Origin: Gammaproteobacteria bacterium
GTDB taxonomy: Bacteria; Pseudomonadota; Gammaproteobacteria; HK1
Direction: 5' to 3'
DNA length: 35,887 nucleotides
Assembly (NCBI GenBank): GCA_018224385.1
Contig: JAGTVB010000185.1
Coordinates: forward strand, 1 to 35,887
In this document: positions 19,219 through 30,900 of the stretch, one piece after another
Layout of the letters: each line of letters starts with the position of its first letter
Numbering within the stretch: the stretch's first letter is position 1
Made by a program: the position numbers and the translations under genes
The notes under the pieces: generated by a model
Told to the model about the DNA's origin: nothing
The model's input: the letters and a program-made list of their open reading frames with translations, nothing else
Database searches by the model: none

Positions 19219-19369
19219 CTCAGAGCGTGTTTTAAAACCCCAGCGAGCGCAGGCAGAACAAGGCGCGCTCTGGCGAGGAACTGGTGTGTACAAGGGAGTG
19301 CATGAGGATTTCGAACCAGCGTGCAACGCAGTGATGGCAAGCGCATAAGGTTTTAAAACAGGCTCTCAG
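19219..19369. mobile_element. MITE-like element bounded by ~21-bp imperfect terminal inverted repeats
   Basis: Left CTCAGAGCGTGTTTTAAAACC (19219-19239) and right GGTTTTAAAACAGGCTCTCAG (19349-19369), inverted with 2 mismatches; no convincing coding capacity inside. Confidence 0.6.
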
Positions 19370-19687
19370 AACCGTCTTATGGCGCGTCCTAGTTGCCTGC
19401 ATAACGCCCTCTAGGAGTAGGCGCTGTCAATAATGGCGTTACACATTATTTTGGCAGTTTTTTTGGGGCCGGCGTGGCATCCGTTTCCTTGCCCACAAGC
19501 GCCCGCATGGATGGCGAACTACGATGTATGCACGACGTCGCTTGAGGCACGGAGATTGCCTGCCACTACACGTCCGGCCGAAACGATAACTAGGGCTGCT
19601 GTTTATTATCGCTTCCGCCAATTGCATTAGACTCAGTAGATCCAAATTTGGGCGGCGAGGTGTGATTACGGGGTCGTAATACTAAGA

Positions 19688-19749
19688 GGGCTTGTTCAAG
19701 CCGTGTAAAATTGTAGGTGCAATCCACACAAGTCACGGAGAACAAGCCC
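19688..19749 (+). promoter_or_regulatory. Inverted repeat overlapping the probable ribosome-binding site of the truncated transposase
   Basis: GGGCTTGTTC(AAG)CCGTG at 19688-19705 and CACGG(A)GAACAAGCCC at 19734-19749, directly before ATG 19750; GGAG lies in the right arm. Confidence 0.5.
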
Positions 19750-19959
19750 ATGTTGAATGATACGTTGCAATTAACGGATCAGAAAGTGCTGCACTACACC
19801 GAGGAACTGCTGGAGGCGCACTTGCCGTTGGCGGCCGATGGTTATTGCTGCACCACGGCCGATTTGCTTGATGTGCTGCTTGGGGTCGCAGTCAATCAAG
19901 GTACCGTGGAAGCGGTTGCAGCTAAACCGGTTGGCAAAGTTCATCATTCGTGCGCTTGA
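19750..19959 (+). pseudogene. N-terminal fragment of a probable transposase (truncated)
   Basis: MLNDTLQLTDQKVLHYTEELLEAHLPLAADGYCCTTADLLDVLLGVAVNQGTVEAV resembles the N-terminus of a DDE transposase; it terminates early and no catalytic domain follows. Confidence 0.5.
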
Positions 19960-20265
19960 GCAACACTACGGATGCCCTCGTGGCATTACCACCTGGCACC
20001 GCCCAGAGCATGAAAATTGGATCTACCGAGTATCGGAATTCTCATTGGTGGCCATGGGTACTATGGTTTCTGATAGGCAACGGGAGATTGTATATATGGA
20101 CTTAAAGTCGATTATTGCAGGGTCCCTCGGATTTGCTTGACGACGGTGATGGTGGGGATGTGCAAGTGCTGAATTTGCGCAGTCGGCGGCTGAATCCAGT
20201 TTGTTCCAATTCAGCGAGTAATGCCAGTTAAGGCTGGCATGCTTATCGGGAATCTGAGAAAACTT

Positions 20266-20724
20266 ATGACTATAATGATGCAAAGATTGCTAAAAGTATA
20301 TCGCTTTAGGTTTGTTTGGGTATTAATAATCATTGCGTTTTCCATCAGCTGTAGCACTTTCTCTGAAAAAGATCGGTATGTAAAGCTGCGGCGCAGCGTC
20401 GAACGCTATGCTAGCGATATCCGCTGGGGGCGTTATGATGCTGCGGTGAGTTTTATTGCAAAAAGGGAGGGCCAAGCTAGCACCGTTGGCGCTGGAAGAT
20501 TCGAGGAGATTCGAGTGACGGGCTATGAGATGGCACCGGGTGAACTCACGAGGAATAATGAGAAAGCCTCCATCACGGTGACTTTTGCTTATTATGATAC
20601 TAGATCAGGGCGATTGCAGACTTTAGCTGACGTCCAACACTGGTGGTACAACGAGTCATTAAGTCGTTGGTTTCTCGACGGGGATCTACCCGATTTCCTT
20701 AACGTGGGACACAGCGCGAGATAA
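20266..20724 (+). CDS. Hypothetical lipoprotein
   Basis: Hydrophobic N-terminus followed by lipobox-like FSISCS; ~150 aa; ORF extends to 20221 and the start is uncertain. Confidence 0.65.
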   Translation: MTIMMQRLLKVYRFRFVWVLIIIAFSISCSTFSEKDRYVKLRRSVERYASDIRWGRYDAAVSFIAKREGQASTVGAGRFEEIRVTGYEMAPGELTRNNEKASITVTFAYYDTRSGRLQTLADVQHWWYNESLSRWFLDGDLPDFLNVGHSAR

Positions 20725-21188
20725 GTAGTTCTCCGTGCCATCCCCTGAACGTTCTCAATGGGCTGCTTCACCTGCCCGGTCAGCGCCTCGACGACGTTGC
20801 CAAACTGCTCGTTCTTCTCTACTCTGGTCACGATAGGCTACTTCTGCTCGGATATGGGTTTTGTCCCACTTCACATCATATCCTCTGCATAAAGGGCTTA
20901 TTACTACCCATCGCTGAGCTTTCCCGACTGGGTTTCTTTTTACTCAGGGCGCGGAAGACTGGTTACGCCCCTTTCCATTGTTATCGCTCATGCCTTGGGC
21001 GGCGCAGCGATGATACGTGATACATTATAGCTGCTATACGATCCGCGCTTCCAATACATGGATACCCAAGAGATCATCGCTGGGTTAAGCACCGCTGTTA
21101 TGCTCTGCTCCCGTTTTCATAGTTTCTGCTATCTGTGGTCAGTATGGATGATCTTGATGAGAACTTACTTAGAGGGTTTTGGACCAGT

Positions 21189-22775
21189 ATGTCAACCAAT
21201 ACGATTTCCGCTGAGCTAGCACGCCGGCGAACTTTTGCCATCATTTCTCATCCTGACGCGGGTAAGACGACACTTACGGAGAAGCTCTTGCTCTTGGGTG
21301 GAGCTATTCAGCTCGCTGGGACGGTGAAAGGTCGTAAAGCGGCACGGCATGCGACCTCTGACTGGATGGAATTGGAAAAGCAGCGCGGTATCTCGGTAAC
21401 CTCCTCAGTTATGCAGTTTCCCTTTGAAGGACGCATCATCAATCTTCTCGACACGCCGGGTCACGAAGATTTCTCTGAAGACACGTATCGTACGCTTACC
21501 GCCGTTGATTCCGCGCTCATGGTAATTGATAACGCAAAAGGGGTTGAGGAAAGAACCATCAAACTTATGGATGTCTGTCGTTTGCGAAAAACGCCAATAA
21601 TGACATTCATCAATAAACTCGACCGGGAGGGGCGGGAACCGATGGAGGTTATGGACGAAATTGAGCGAGTTCTCAGGGTCCACTGTGCGCCGGTCACTTG
21701 GCCGATTGGTCAGGGTAAAGATTTTCTCGGGATTTATCATCTTCTAGACGATAAAGTGCATTTGTTTATTTCAAATGATGGGCACCGTCGCAGAGAGAGC
21801 TGGGTAATTATTGGGCTCCATAACCGGTCACTGGATGAGGTGCTTGGCACTCAGGCGGATGAAGTACGAGAGGAGATTGAGTTGGTGCGTGGAGCCGGAC
21901 GCGCCTTTAATGCTGATGAGTATCGAGCAGGGGTACAGACACCTATCTTTTTCGGATCGGCCCTCGGTAACTTTGGTGTGCAGCAACTTGTTGATATCTT
22001 TGTGAAGCATGCGCCGCCCCCGCAACCTCGGAAAGCAGTAGAACGCATGGTATCTCCCCGTGAGCAAAAGTTCACCGGCTTCGTTTTTAAAATTCAAGCT
22101 AATATGGATCCGCAGCATCGCGACCGAGTCGCATTTGTGCGGGTGACGTCCGGATGCTATAGACGTGCAATGAAATTGTATCATGTACGCGTCGGACGCG
22201 ATATTCAAGTCGGCGCAGCATTAACCTTTATGGCAAGCGAGCGTGAGCGGGTGGAGGAGGCTTACCCCGGCGATATTATCGGCCTGCACAACCATGGGAC
22301 TATAAACATTGGAGATACCTTCACGGAAGGTGAGCAGTTGCAGTTTACAGGTATTCCAAGCTTTGCGCCTGAGCTGTTTCTTCGTGTTGTACTGCGTGAT
22401 CCGCTGCGGATGAAGGCGTTGCAAAAAGGTGTGAGCCAGCTTACCGAGGAGGGGGCTACGCAGGTTTTTCGCCCATTAACGAGCAATGAAATCATTCTGG
22501 GCGCAGTCGGCACCCTTCAGTTTGATGTGGTGGCTTATCGATTAAAGCACGAGTACGGTGTTGACAGTGTTTATGAGCCCATTAATATTTACTCGGTACG
22601 CTGGATTCAAGCTGAGGACAAGAAAAAGCTGGAGGATTTTCGCAGCCGAAATGCTGCGCGGCTTGCCTTGGACGGAAGCGGAAACTTGGCCTACTTGGCC
22701 CCTAATCGAGTTAACCTGGATATGATTATTGAGCGTTGGCCTGAGGTGACTTTCCTAGCCAGTAGAGAGCACTGA
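21189..22775 (+). CDS. prfC: Peptide chain release factor 3
   Basis: [70 protein letters not shown]; start at [14 protein letters not shown] is more likely than GTG 21135. Confidence 0.96.
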   Translation: MSTNTISAELARRRTFAIISHPDAGKTTLTEKLLLLGGAIQLAGTVKGRKAARHATSDWMELEKQRGISVTSSVMQFPFEGRIINLLDTPGHEDFSEDTYRTLTAVDSALMVIDNAKGVEERTIKLMDVCRLRKTPIMTFINKLDREGREPMEVMDEIERVLRVHCAPVTWPIGQGKDFLGIYHLLDDKVHLFISNDGHRRRESWVIIGLHNRSLDEVLGTQADEVREEIELVRGAGRAFNADEYRAGVQTPIFFGSALGNFGVQQLVDIFVKHAPPPQPRKAVERMVSPREQKFTGFVFKIQANMDPQHRDRVAFVRVTSGCYRRAMKLYHVRVGRDIQVGAALTFMASERERVEEAYPGDIIGLHNHGTINIGDTFTEGEQLQFTGIPSFAPELFLRVVLRDPLRMKALQKGVSQLTEEGATQVFRPLTSNEIILGAVGTLQFDVVAYRLKHEYGVDSVYEPINIYSVRWIQAEDKKKLEDFRSRNAARLALDGSGNLAYLAPNRVNLDMIIERWPEVTFLASREH

Positions 22776-22897
22776 ACTGTGCCGAACAGCCTGAAACTTT
22801 GATAGAAGTAACCTCCGATCGGAAAGCAAACTTTGTAGTAAAGAAAGTAATATCATGAAATATAAGGAAAAAGCACCACAACTAACATCTTGAGCCC

Positions 22898-23632
22898 ATG
22901 CGATTAAGCAGAATATATGTAGATTTACCACTGACAGGACATACAGAGTATATCCTCACTGGTGCAACGGCTCACTACCTTAGTTCGGTCTTGCGTGTGC
23001 AGGAGGGGATTCCGCTGATATTGTTTAACGGCCAAGGTGGCCAGTTCGAAGCGCCGGTGCAATGGATGCGAAAAGGAACGATTCGGGTTCGTACTGGTGA
23101 CTATAAAGCGGTCGAACGGGAGTCGCCGTTGACAATCTTTCTTGGTCATAGTGTTTGCCGCGGGGAGCGCTCCGATTATGTGATACAGAAGGCCACGGAG
23201 CTCGGCGTGATGCGTGTCGATCCGTTGTTGACAGACCGCACCGTGGTTCGTTTGGCGGCACAGCGCGCAGCGCGGCGCGTTGCTCACTGGCAATCCATAG
23301 CTGTACAAGCTTGCGAACAATGCGGCCGTAATCGGGTGCCGAAAGTGTCATCCATCAAGCACATCGCGGAATGGTTGATCAATCACCCCGAGAATAGCTC
23401 TAGGCTGATTCTTGACACGAACGCGCATCATGGCGTTGGTGCCATCCCTACGCCCATCGGTCCTGTCGTCATACTCGTTGGCCCCGAAGGCGGCCTCACC
23501 TCCCAGGAGCTCAGATTAGCTAAGACCTTGGGTTTCTCGGCGGTTAACCTTGGGCCACGTACTCTGCGTGCCGATACAGCCACCATAGCCGGGTTAGTTG
23601 CGCTTCAGCTGCATTTTGGCGACCTGTCCTGA
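22898..23632 (+). CDS. rsmE: 16S rRNA (uracil1498-N3)-methyltransferase RsmE
   Basis: YVIQKATELGVMRVDPLLTDR, SIAVQACEQCGRNRVP, LVGPEGGLTSQEL, LGPRTLRADTA. Confidence 0.95.
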   Translation: MRLSRIYVDLPLTGHTEYILTGATAHYLSSVLRVQEGIPLILFNGQGGQFEAPVQWMRKGTIRVRTGDYKAVERESPLTIFLGHSVCRGERSDYVIQKATELGVMRVDPLLTDRTVVRLAAQRAARRVAHWQSIAVQACEQCGRNRVPKVSSIKHIAEWLINHPENSSRLILDTNAHHGVGAIPTPIGPVVILVGPEGGLTSQELRLAKTLGFSAVNLGPRTLRADTATIAGLVALQLHFGDLS

Positions 23633-23928
23633 GCAACTAAAACTCACCTCCAATGCGACCAAGTTTGTCATAGCGGTGGCTCGCGCTCCGTGAACCATGC
23701 AACTCCTGCGCTCGCCGCATCTCTAGAACCGCTTTTAAGGGTTGCTCCCCAAGTGACGCGTGTACGCGGCCATTAGCTCCTGTTTGCTTCGATTGTGAAC
23801 CGTTTCCGTCTCGGCTTCAGGTTAAAGAATTGAATCTGCAAGCCGAAAAAGGTGCGGTTAGCACAGTTGGCAATCAACATCACTTATGTCGGGAACAAAT
23901 CACGGCATTTCATTGTATTGGTGAGTTA

Positions 23929-24354
23929 ATGGAAACACCCAGCATTTCCAATAAGCCACGTGAAACTGAAAACTTTAAAGACGTGAAAGTAATGATTGTC
24001 GATGATAGTAAGACGATACGGCGGACAGCTGAATTATTACTCACAAAAGCCGGTTGCGAAGTTATCACCGCCGTTGATGGGTTTGAAGCGTTGGCGACTG
24101 TTGCACGTCATCATCCAGATATTATATTTATTGACATCATGATGCCAAAACTCGATGGTTATCAGACATGCTCGCTTATCAAAAATAACAAATCGTACCG
24201 AAAAATACCCATTGTCATGCTGTCGAGCAAAGACGGTCTTTTTGACAGGGCAAAAAGTCGTATCTCAGGTTCTGACGATTACTTGACGAAGCCGTTTACA
24301 CGGGAAGAGTTGCTGGGTGTGATTCGAACGCAAGTTATCGCGCACAGGAGTTAA
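23929..24354 (+). CDS. pilG: Twitching motility response regulator PilG
   Basis: VMIVDDSKTIRRTAELLLTKAGCEVITAVDGFEALA...DIIFIDIMMPKLDGYQ...LSSKDGLFDRAKSRISGSDDYLTKPF; followed by pilH/I/J/chpA. ORF track begins at TTG 23830; ATG 23929 preferred. Confidence 0.92.
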   Translation: METPSISNKPRETENFKDVKVMIVDDSKTIRRTAELLLTKAGCEVITAVDGFEALATVARHHPDIIFIDIMMPKLDGYQTCSLIKNNKSYRKIPIVMLSSKDGLFDRAKSRISGSDDYLTKPFTREELLGVIRTQVIAHRS

Positions 24355-24581
24355 GCCACGCCCGCCAGCAGCACTACGACGTAAATCCCCTAGTGCCGAT
24401 TTTCCGATCAATCTGTTTACGTGGCATAGGTAATCAGTTGTTAGTAGAAAATACGCGGATTCTCGCTGAGAGGCTTGACATGCCATAGTGCAGTCTAGGT
24501 TGTATACCTTAATAGGCTAGTCCCGCTGTGCATGTAAATTAACTGTCCAGTTTCTCTTGCTTACGATAGGCGAACACAGTT

Positions 24582-24953
24582 ATGGCAACTATTCTAGTAG
24601 TAGACGATTCTTCAACGGATATCTATCGCTATCAAAAAATGCTTGAAGGATATGGGTACCGTATTATTACTGCAGCTAACGGGCAAGACGGAATTAAAAA
24701 GGCGCAGTCGGAACGACCGCAGGTCATCCTCATGGACATTGTGATGCCAGGCATGAGCGGCTTCCAAGCAACGCGTCAAATAGCAAAAAACCCGCAGACC
24801 GCAGACATTCCGATCATTATAATATCAAATAAAAATCAAGAGAGTGATCGCGCATGGGCTCTACGACAAGGTGCAAGGGACTATATTGTTAAGGGTTCTT
24901 CGGAAGAGAAGGTAATAAAGAAAATACAATCTATCCTTAGTATCTCAGGATAA
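24582..24953 (+). CDS. pilH: Twitching motility response regulator PilH
   Basis: ILVVDDSSTDIYRYQKMLEGYGY...VILMDIVMPGMSGFQATRQI, lysine in DYIVKGSSEE. Confidence 0.93.
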   Translation: MATILVVDDSSTDIYRYQKMLEGYGYRIITAANGQDGIKKAQSERPQVILMDIVMPGMSGFQATRQIAKNPQTADIPIIIISNKNQESDRAWALRQGARDYIVKGSSEEKVIKKIQSILSISG

Positions 24954-24958
24954 TCGTT

Positions 24959-25486
24959 GTGACTATCGATCCGTTTTCTATATTGCTTAATTCAGAGCGC
25001 GAAGCAAGACGCAGTGCACTTAGTTATCCGGTGACAAGACCCCCGGAGGTCCTATTTACTGGTATAGGTTTTAGTTTACGCGGCTACCTTTTGGCGGTAT
25101 CTATCGATACCGTTTGCGAGGTTATGCCTTACCCTCGCATTACACCCATACCGGGCATCAAAGACTGGGTATGCGGAATAGCTGCTATCAGGGGCCAAGT
25201 ATTGCCAGTTGTAGAGTTGGCAACTGCATTGGGCGGCTGCACAAACGCCTTTAACGAAAAGTCAAAGGTCCTTTCATTAAAGTATCGGGAAACCATAATC
25301 GGCGTCGTAGTTGATGAGGTTTTTGGTTCAAGGCGTTTTCTTTTTGGCGAGAAAATAGATCCAGGTCTTACAGATAAAAATTGGATATCTCCCTACTTAG
25401 AAGGTGCTTTCCTTCAAAAGAAACAAGTCTGGAACATTTTGTCTGTCGCTGCCTTGGAGAAAAGCGGAGTTCTCTCTAGCGTATAA
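24959..25486 (+). CDS. pilI: CheW-like adaptor PilI
   Basis: CheW-like LLAVSIDTVCEVMPYPRITPIPGIKDWVCGIAAIRGQVLPVVEL; position between pilH and pilJ. Confidence 0.92.
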   Translation: MTIDPFSILLNSEREARRSALSYPVTRPPEVLFTGIGFSLRGYLLAVSIDTVCEVMPYPRITPIPGIKDWVCGIAAIRGQVLPVVELATALGGCTNAFNEKSKVLSLKYRETIIGVVVDEVFGSRRFLFGEKIDPGLTDKNWISPYLEGAFLQKKQVWNILSVAALEKSGVLSSV

Positions 25487-25555
25487 CAATACGCTATCGG
25501 CAGATCGCAAAGATTCACATCTTCCGTAGGTTTTGGCGTTGGAGAGCGAAGAACG

Positions 25556-27781
25556 ATGAAGACTTTGTTCCCGTCGACGATATTCATGCTGTTTCGAAGC
25601 AAATATAAACAAGGGGAGAGTAAGTCTTGCCAAAATTCGCTTTCGGAGACACCTAGTCATATATTTTCTCGATGGTACACAATATTTATTCTCCTCGCAA
25701 TCGTCATGTGCCTTGCCTTAATGACGGCTAGCTATATTAAGGTTTCGCTAGATGGTAAGCATGATAAGGAGTACCTTGGGTTAATCAATGAGGTGAGGCT
25801 GTTTGGGGCGCAAATTGGCAAAGCAGTAACAAGTGCCGCAGATGGTCACGTTGCTGCGTTCGCGGAACTGGATAGGGCCCAGAAAGAAGTTGATAGAATA
25901 GCCAGGTTACTGGAGAAGGGTAATTTCAGTACAGATATGCCCGGCAAGCCCGCGGAGGTTAAGAAAGAGCTTGCGAATTTTAGGAGTGCCTGGCAGGAGT
26001 TGAAGCCACGCATAGAGTTCATTCTTCAACGGATGAATGTTGTGACTTCTCTGCACGTGGATGTAGAGCAATATAATGGTGTGTCTGCTCACAGAATGGA
26101 GCAGGCCAGACTACTAGTGGATCATTTGCTCCGGGTGAACGCAACTGCTTCACAGCTTTCGTTAGGTATCGGGCAATTGGTGCTTATCGAGCGAATTTCC
26201 AAAAACATGAATCGCACCATGCAAGGTGGCGCGAATGCTGTTGCTGCTATCGATGACGTCGGACGAGATGCTGCCTTACTTGGCCGCGCGCTGAAATCAT
26301 TGCTCGAAGGGGACAAGAAGCTGGATATTCAGCCGGTGATAGATGCAGAAACACGTCACATCCTCCGTGAGTTTTCAGGAAAAGCGCAGGAAGATGCGAC
26401 GCTGGTGAGTAACGTTTTAACGAATGTAATTGAAGTGTTTCAGGTTCAAGACACAGCTAAGCATGTTGTAAACAGCAGCCGTCATCTTGTTGAAGAAGCC
26501 GAGCGGTTGCAAAAGACCTTTGAAGAAATCACCGAGCGTCATGGAACCCTGCTGATCTACCTCGGTAGTCTATTTGGTATTCTTGCCTTGCTTGGCCTCG
26601 TGAGCCTGGGTGTGATGATGATGTCGGAGATAAACTCCAGGGAGAAGGAGGCGCGATTACGAGAGGAACTTGCGAAAGACTCAGACAGGCGAAATCAAAA
26701 CGCTATTCTAAGGCTTCTTGACGAAATAGGCGATCTTGCCAACGGTGACCTTACAGTAAAGGCGTCTGTGACGGAGGACTTCACCGGGGCTATAGCTGAC
26801 GCTGTGAACTATGCAATTAACGAATTACGAAGCTTGGTGAACGGCATTAACACGACAACCCTACGTGTCGCTCGCTCTGCCAGAACAACCCGAGCAACGG
26901 CCGTCGAACTTTTGCAAGCCAGTGAGGAACAGAGCAAAGAAATTTCACGGGTAACGCTTGGAGCAACGGAGATGGCGAAACTGTTACAGGCGCTATCCGG
27001 GCGAGCGAAGGAATCGAGCGAGGTTGCTCATGCATCCGTTGACATTGCCACTAAAGGGAGCCGGGCTGTCCAGGATACGATCGTTAGCATGGGTTCGGTT
27101 CGAGAGCAAATCCAAGAAACCGCTAAACGCATTAAGAGGCTAGGAGAAAGCTCCCAAGAGATAGGGGAGATCGTGGGACTGATCGATGACATCGCTGATC
27201 AAACCAATATTCTGGCTCTAAACGCTGCAATCCAGGCATCTATGGCCGGTGAGGCCGGGCGGGGATTTGCCGTTGTCGCGGATGAAGTACAACGGCTCGC
27301 AGAGCGGTCGAGGCACGCGACAAAGCAAATAGAAGGCCTCGTCAAGGCGATCCAGGGCGATGCCAAGCAAGCAGCGGTTTCGATGGAAAAGAGCACTGCG
27401 GGGGTGGTATCCGGGGCGCAACTTGCCCAGGGCGCTGGGCAAGCGCTGACTGCAATCGAGAAGGTCTCTTCACAACTTGCAGGCCTGATTGGGGATATCG
27501 CGAGAAAGGCAAGCCAACAGGCGAGGGCAGCGGCAAATATTGCCGGTGGCATGTCGATTATTCAGACGATAACTACCAAGACCTCTCAAGGGACCCAAAA
27601 CACGGCTAAATCTATCGGGGATTTGAAAGAGCAGGCGGATAGACTGCGTACATCCGTACGAGGCTTCAAATTGCCGCAAGAAAAAAAGTTGGAGATCGAT
27701 GAGGGCGGCACCGCTCCCAAATATCTTTTTGAAGAAGGGCGTCCGATAGAACCGATGGCTTTACCGGCGGCGATAAAATAA
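25556..27781 (+). CDS. pilJ: Type IV pilus chemoreceptor PilJ (methyl-accepting chemotaxis protein)
   Basis: N-terminal TM, periplasmic helical region, second [31 protein letters not shown] core [44 protein letters not shown]. Confidence 0.94.
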   Translation: MKTLFPSTIFMLFRSKYKQGESKSCQNSLSETPSHIFSRWYTIFILLAIVMCLALMTASYIKVSLDGKHDKEYLGLINEVRLFGAQIGKAVTSAADGHVAAFAELDRAQKEVDRIARLLEKGNFSTDMPGKPAEVKKELANFRSAWQELKPRIEFILQRMNVVTSLHVDVEQYNGVSAHRMEQARLLVDHLLRVNATASQLSLGIGQLVLIERISKNMNRTMQGGANAVAAIDDVGRDAALLGRALKSLLEGDKKLDIQPVIDAETRHILREFSGKAQEDATLVSNVLTNVIEVFQVQDTAKHVVNSSRHLVEEAERLQKTFEEITERHGTLLIYLGSLFGILALLGLVSLGVMMMSEINSREKEARLREELAKDSDRRNQNAILRLLDEIGDLANGDLTVKASVTEDFTGAIADAVNYAINELRSLVNGINTTTLRVARSARTTRATAVELLQASEEQSKEISRVTLGATEMAKLLQALSGRAKESSEVAHASVDIATKGSRAVQDTIVSMGSVREQIQETAKRIKRLGESSQEIGEIVGLIDDIADQTNILALNAAIQASMAGEAGRGFAVVADEVQRLAERSRHATKQIEGLVKAIQGDAKQAAVSMEKSTAGVVSGAQLAQGAGQALTAIEKVSSQLAGLIGDIARKASQQARAAANIAGGMSIIQTITTKTSQGTQNTAKSIGDLKEQADRLRTSVRGFKLPQEKKLEIDEGGTAPKYLFEEGRPIEPMALPAAIK

Positions 27782-27905
27782 TCCTGCTTTCCCGGGATAT
27801 CGAGCCTTCTTCTCTAACGGCGCACCGGCTGGGCTGTTTCGAAGTTCCCTTTCGAACATAATTCCACGGCGATGCCCCGCAAAGCATTGCGGAACGGGTT
27901 AAAAA

Positions 27906-30900
27906 ATGCAAAGAAGCGCGCTCTCTTGGATTAAGCCAGAAATCAATGCAGCACTAAAGCAGTCTCGTGCGAACCTAGAGAATTTCTCTGAGGGATCGGC
28001 AGATCCAGGTGCCCTCGAAAAGTGCGCAATGGCCATCAATACGGTGAGCAATGTCTTGCAGAAGGCGCACCTGGCTGGTGGCGAATTACTGGCATCTACT
28101 ATACAGGATGTTATCTCCGTACTAAGGGACAAGCCCCCACGTGAGCGCAAGCCAGCTCAGCAACGTTTGATGGAAGCCATCCTAAAGCTGGACAAGTATC
28201 TTGAACGTATTATGGGAGGACATCCTGATATTCCCATTGTTTTTTTGCCCACTGTCAATGACTTACGCTCATCAGTCGGGCTCAACATGCTGTCAGAAGA
28301 AGCTCTGTTTGCGCCCGATTTACATGCTGCGATACCAAGCAATGAGGCACAGCGTATCCCGCCTGTAGACGTGCGCAGCTACGCAAAGCGGCTGCGTAGC
28401 GTGTACCAGCAGGGATTGCTTGTGTGGCTGCGAGGTTCTCGGCAAGGACTTCCATTACTGCAAAAGGTCATCGGGAACCTTGGAGAGACTTTTCCGAGCT
28501 ATTCGTTTGGGCGAGTATGGTGGGCGGCTCAAGGGCTTGCAGAAGCTCTCTATGATGGGGGCCTGGAAACGGATGACTCAATAAAGTCATTTTTCCGTGA
28601 AGGCGACCGGCAGCTCAAACACCTTGCCGAGGCCGGCGATCCTGCATCCGAAGATGTATTTTCCCCGCAGACATTAAGGACTGTGCTCTATCATGTAATG
28701 CGCGCTCGGTCGAACGGGGAGCATGTTCAGCGTATCAGAGCTGTCTTCGGTCTCAATGTGTTTTCAGTTCGATCCGACGAAGTCCAGCGCGCGATCGACA
28801 ATTTTTTAGGACCGGATTGCGAGACGATTACAGTTGTGGCCAAACTTCTCCAGGAGGAGATCAAAACAGCCAAAGGCACTTTGGAAATTTATGCACATAG
28901 CGACCAGTGCGCGATACAAGATCTTGACAAGCTGGTTCCGATCCTGGACCGGTTGCTGGCTATATTCGACACACTTGGATTGTCGAGGGAGCATAAGCTC
29001 ATTGCTGACCAAATGAGCCTTGTGAAAGCCGGTGCGGCACTGAAAACCACGCTTGGTCAAGACAAGCTTCAGATCATTGCCGATGGACTACTTCGGATAG
29101 AGTCCGCCCTGAAGCATCTGGAAGCATGCGGTTTCGAAGTGGGTAGCGACGACGATACGGGTTGCTCAACAGACACATTGCGCCCAAGGGGGACACTAAG
29201 TACTGTAGAATTAGGGCAGATCCGTGCGCTGATAGCGAAAGAAGCACAAGAAAACCTTACTATTGTCAAAAATCTCATACGAGCTTCTGGAACATCGAAG
29301 CTTGATCGTGATCAGATTGCCAATGCTGGCCGTTTACTCGAACAGATGTCCGGTAGCCTTGGCATGGCCGAGTTAGGCGAGGCCTCCGAAGTAATCGCGG
29401 CACTGAGTAGTCACCTCAGCAAGTTACTTGCTACCCCAGGCATAGGCTCCGCGGTGGAAACATTAGAGGCGCTCGCGGAGGCTGTGATCGGCATTGACGA
29501 GTATTTGCACGCATTGGCAGAACAGCAACAAGATGCGCCAGCGATACTTAGGACGGCTGTTGCTAAACTCAGAACGTTGCCTGTACAGAATGCCAACAGT
29601 AACAACGCCGAATCTTTCGCTACATCTGTCATCGCGTCACCGAGCTCGATAAATGGACCGCCTAAAGCACAGGTGGCAAGCGCGCTCGACGCATTGGGCA
29701 CCCCTTTCGATGGGCATAGCGGCAGTTCTGCCCAGGGTGACTCCTTTAAGCGTGGGTCAACCGCTCCGGTAAAAGATGGTGCGTTCGCGTTGGCACAATC
29801 TGCGGGGCACGACGATAGAGAGCTAGCAGTTCCTGTTGGTGATCTCCAACAGGTGACATCAGTAGCCGTCGAGAACGCACACGCGGAAAGCCCCGAACTG
29901 GCGCCAAATCCGACCGGAACCAGTTATAGTGAGTCAGCGCCAAGGCTAGGACGTTATCAAACTTTAGCTAGCGAATTCCACAGTACAGATGTTCCTTGCT
30001 ATTCGGAACTGCCGCGTGAGCACGCACCGCGCCTTCAAAATCACCTGGGCCCACAGACTGCCCAGACTTTTTGCGATGAGGCGCAGGGCCTTCTCGAAAC
30101 CATCCAGAATGAGCTTCTTAAGTGGAAGCGTGATCCTGGTGATGCCGACGCATTGCTAACAATCCGCAGAGCACTGCACACACTGAAAGGCAGCAGCCGC
30201 TTGGTTGGAGCAGAGGAGATCAGTCGATTATCACGGTCAGTCGATAATCTACTCGATCGACTCATTGATGGAACGCTCGAGGCAAAGCCGAGCATTTTTT
30301 CGCTATTGGATGAGGTGCTGACTGCCCTACCCCCGCTGCTGAAATCCCATAGGACTGGCCAATCGGGAGATCGAGATATCGCGTCTCTTGTAAGCAAGCT
30401 CCGATCGTTCTCCGATACTACTGGGAGAGATTGGACAGGATGCCAAAGTCATAGCTGGACTAAGATGGAGGCGAACGCTCAAACGCCACCGGAGCCGATG
30501 CGGGTAACCATGACGCCAGCAGAAACTTTGCCCGTAACTCAGCTCGGTAACAACGCTAACTTTGGCTTCGATAATACAAAGCTTTGTCCCATAAACGGGG
30601 GCGAGTCAAGATCCACTGCTCATCAGCACGCGTGCAATATTTTAAATAAGACATTAACAACCAATATATCTCCTGCACGTCCCACAGTTCCAGAAATGTT
30701 TATTATGCAAGGTGGGGTGCCTGAGCTACCCCGTTTACTGGAATATGATTCACCAGAGCGAATTGACTCAACTGAGCCAGAAACTGCGGTTTTAGCTCAA
30801 GAAAGCGTAACCGGCGGAAAATGTTCGACCTCGGCAACAGGCGAATGCGTGATCCACGAGAGAACAGTGGAGGCCGCAGTAGCTAGTGCCAGTGCGCCTG

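Noticed and set aside
19300-19330. GATTTCGAACC resembling a tRNA T-arm
   Set aside because: No cloverleaf or acceptor stem around it; it lies inside the MITE-like element.
27838-27859. TTCGAA repeated twice upstream of chpA (GTTTCGAAGTTCCCTTTCGAAC)
   Set aside because: Short self-palindromic hexamers; the larger arms do not match well enough to call an operator.
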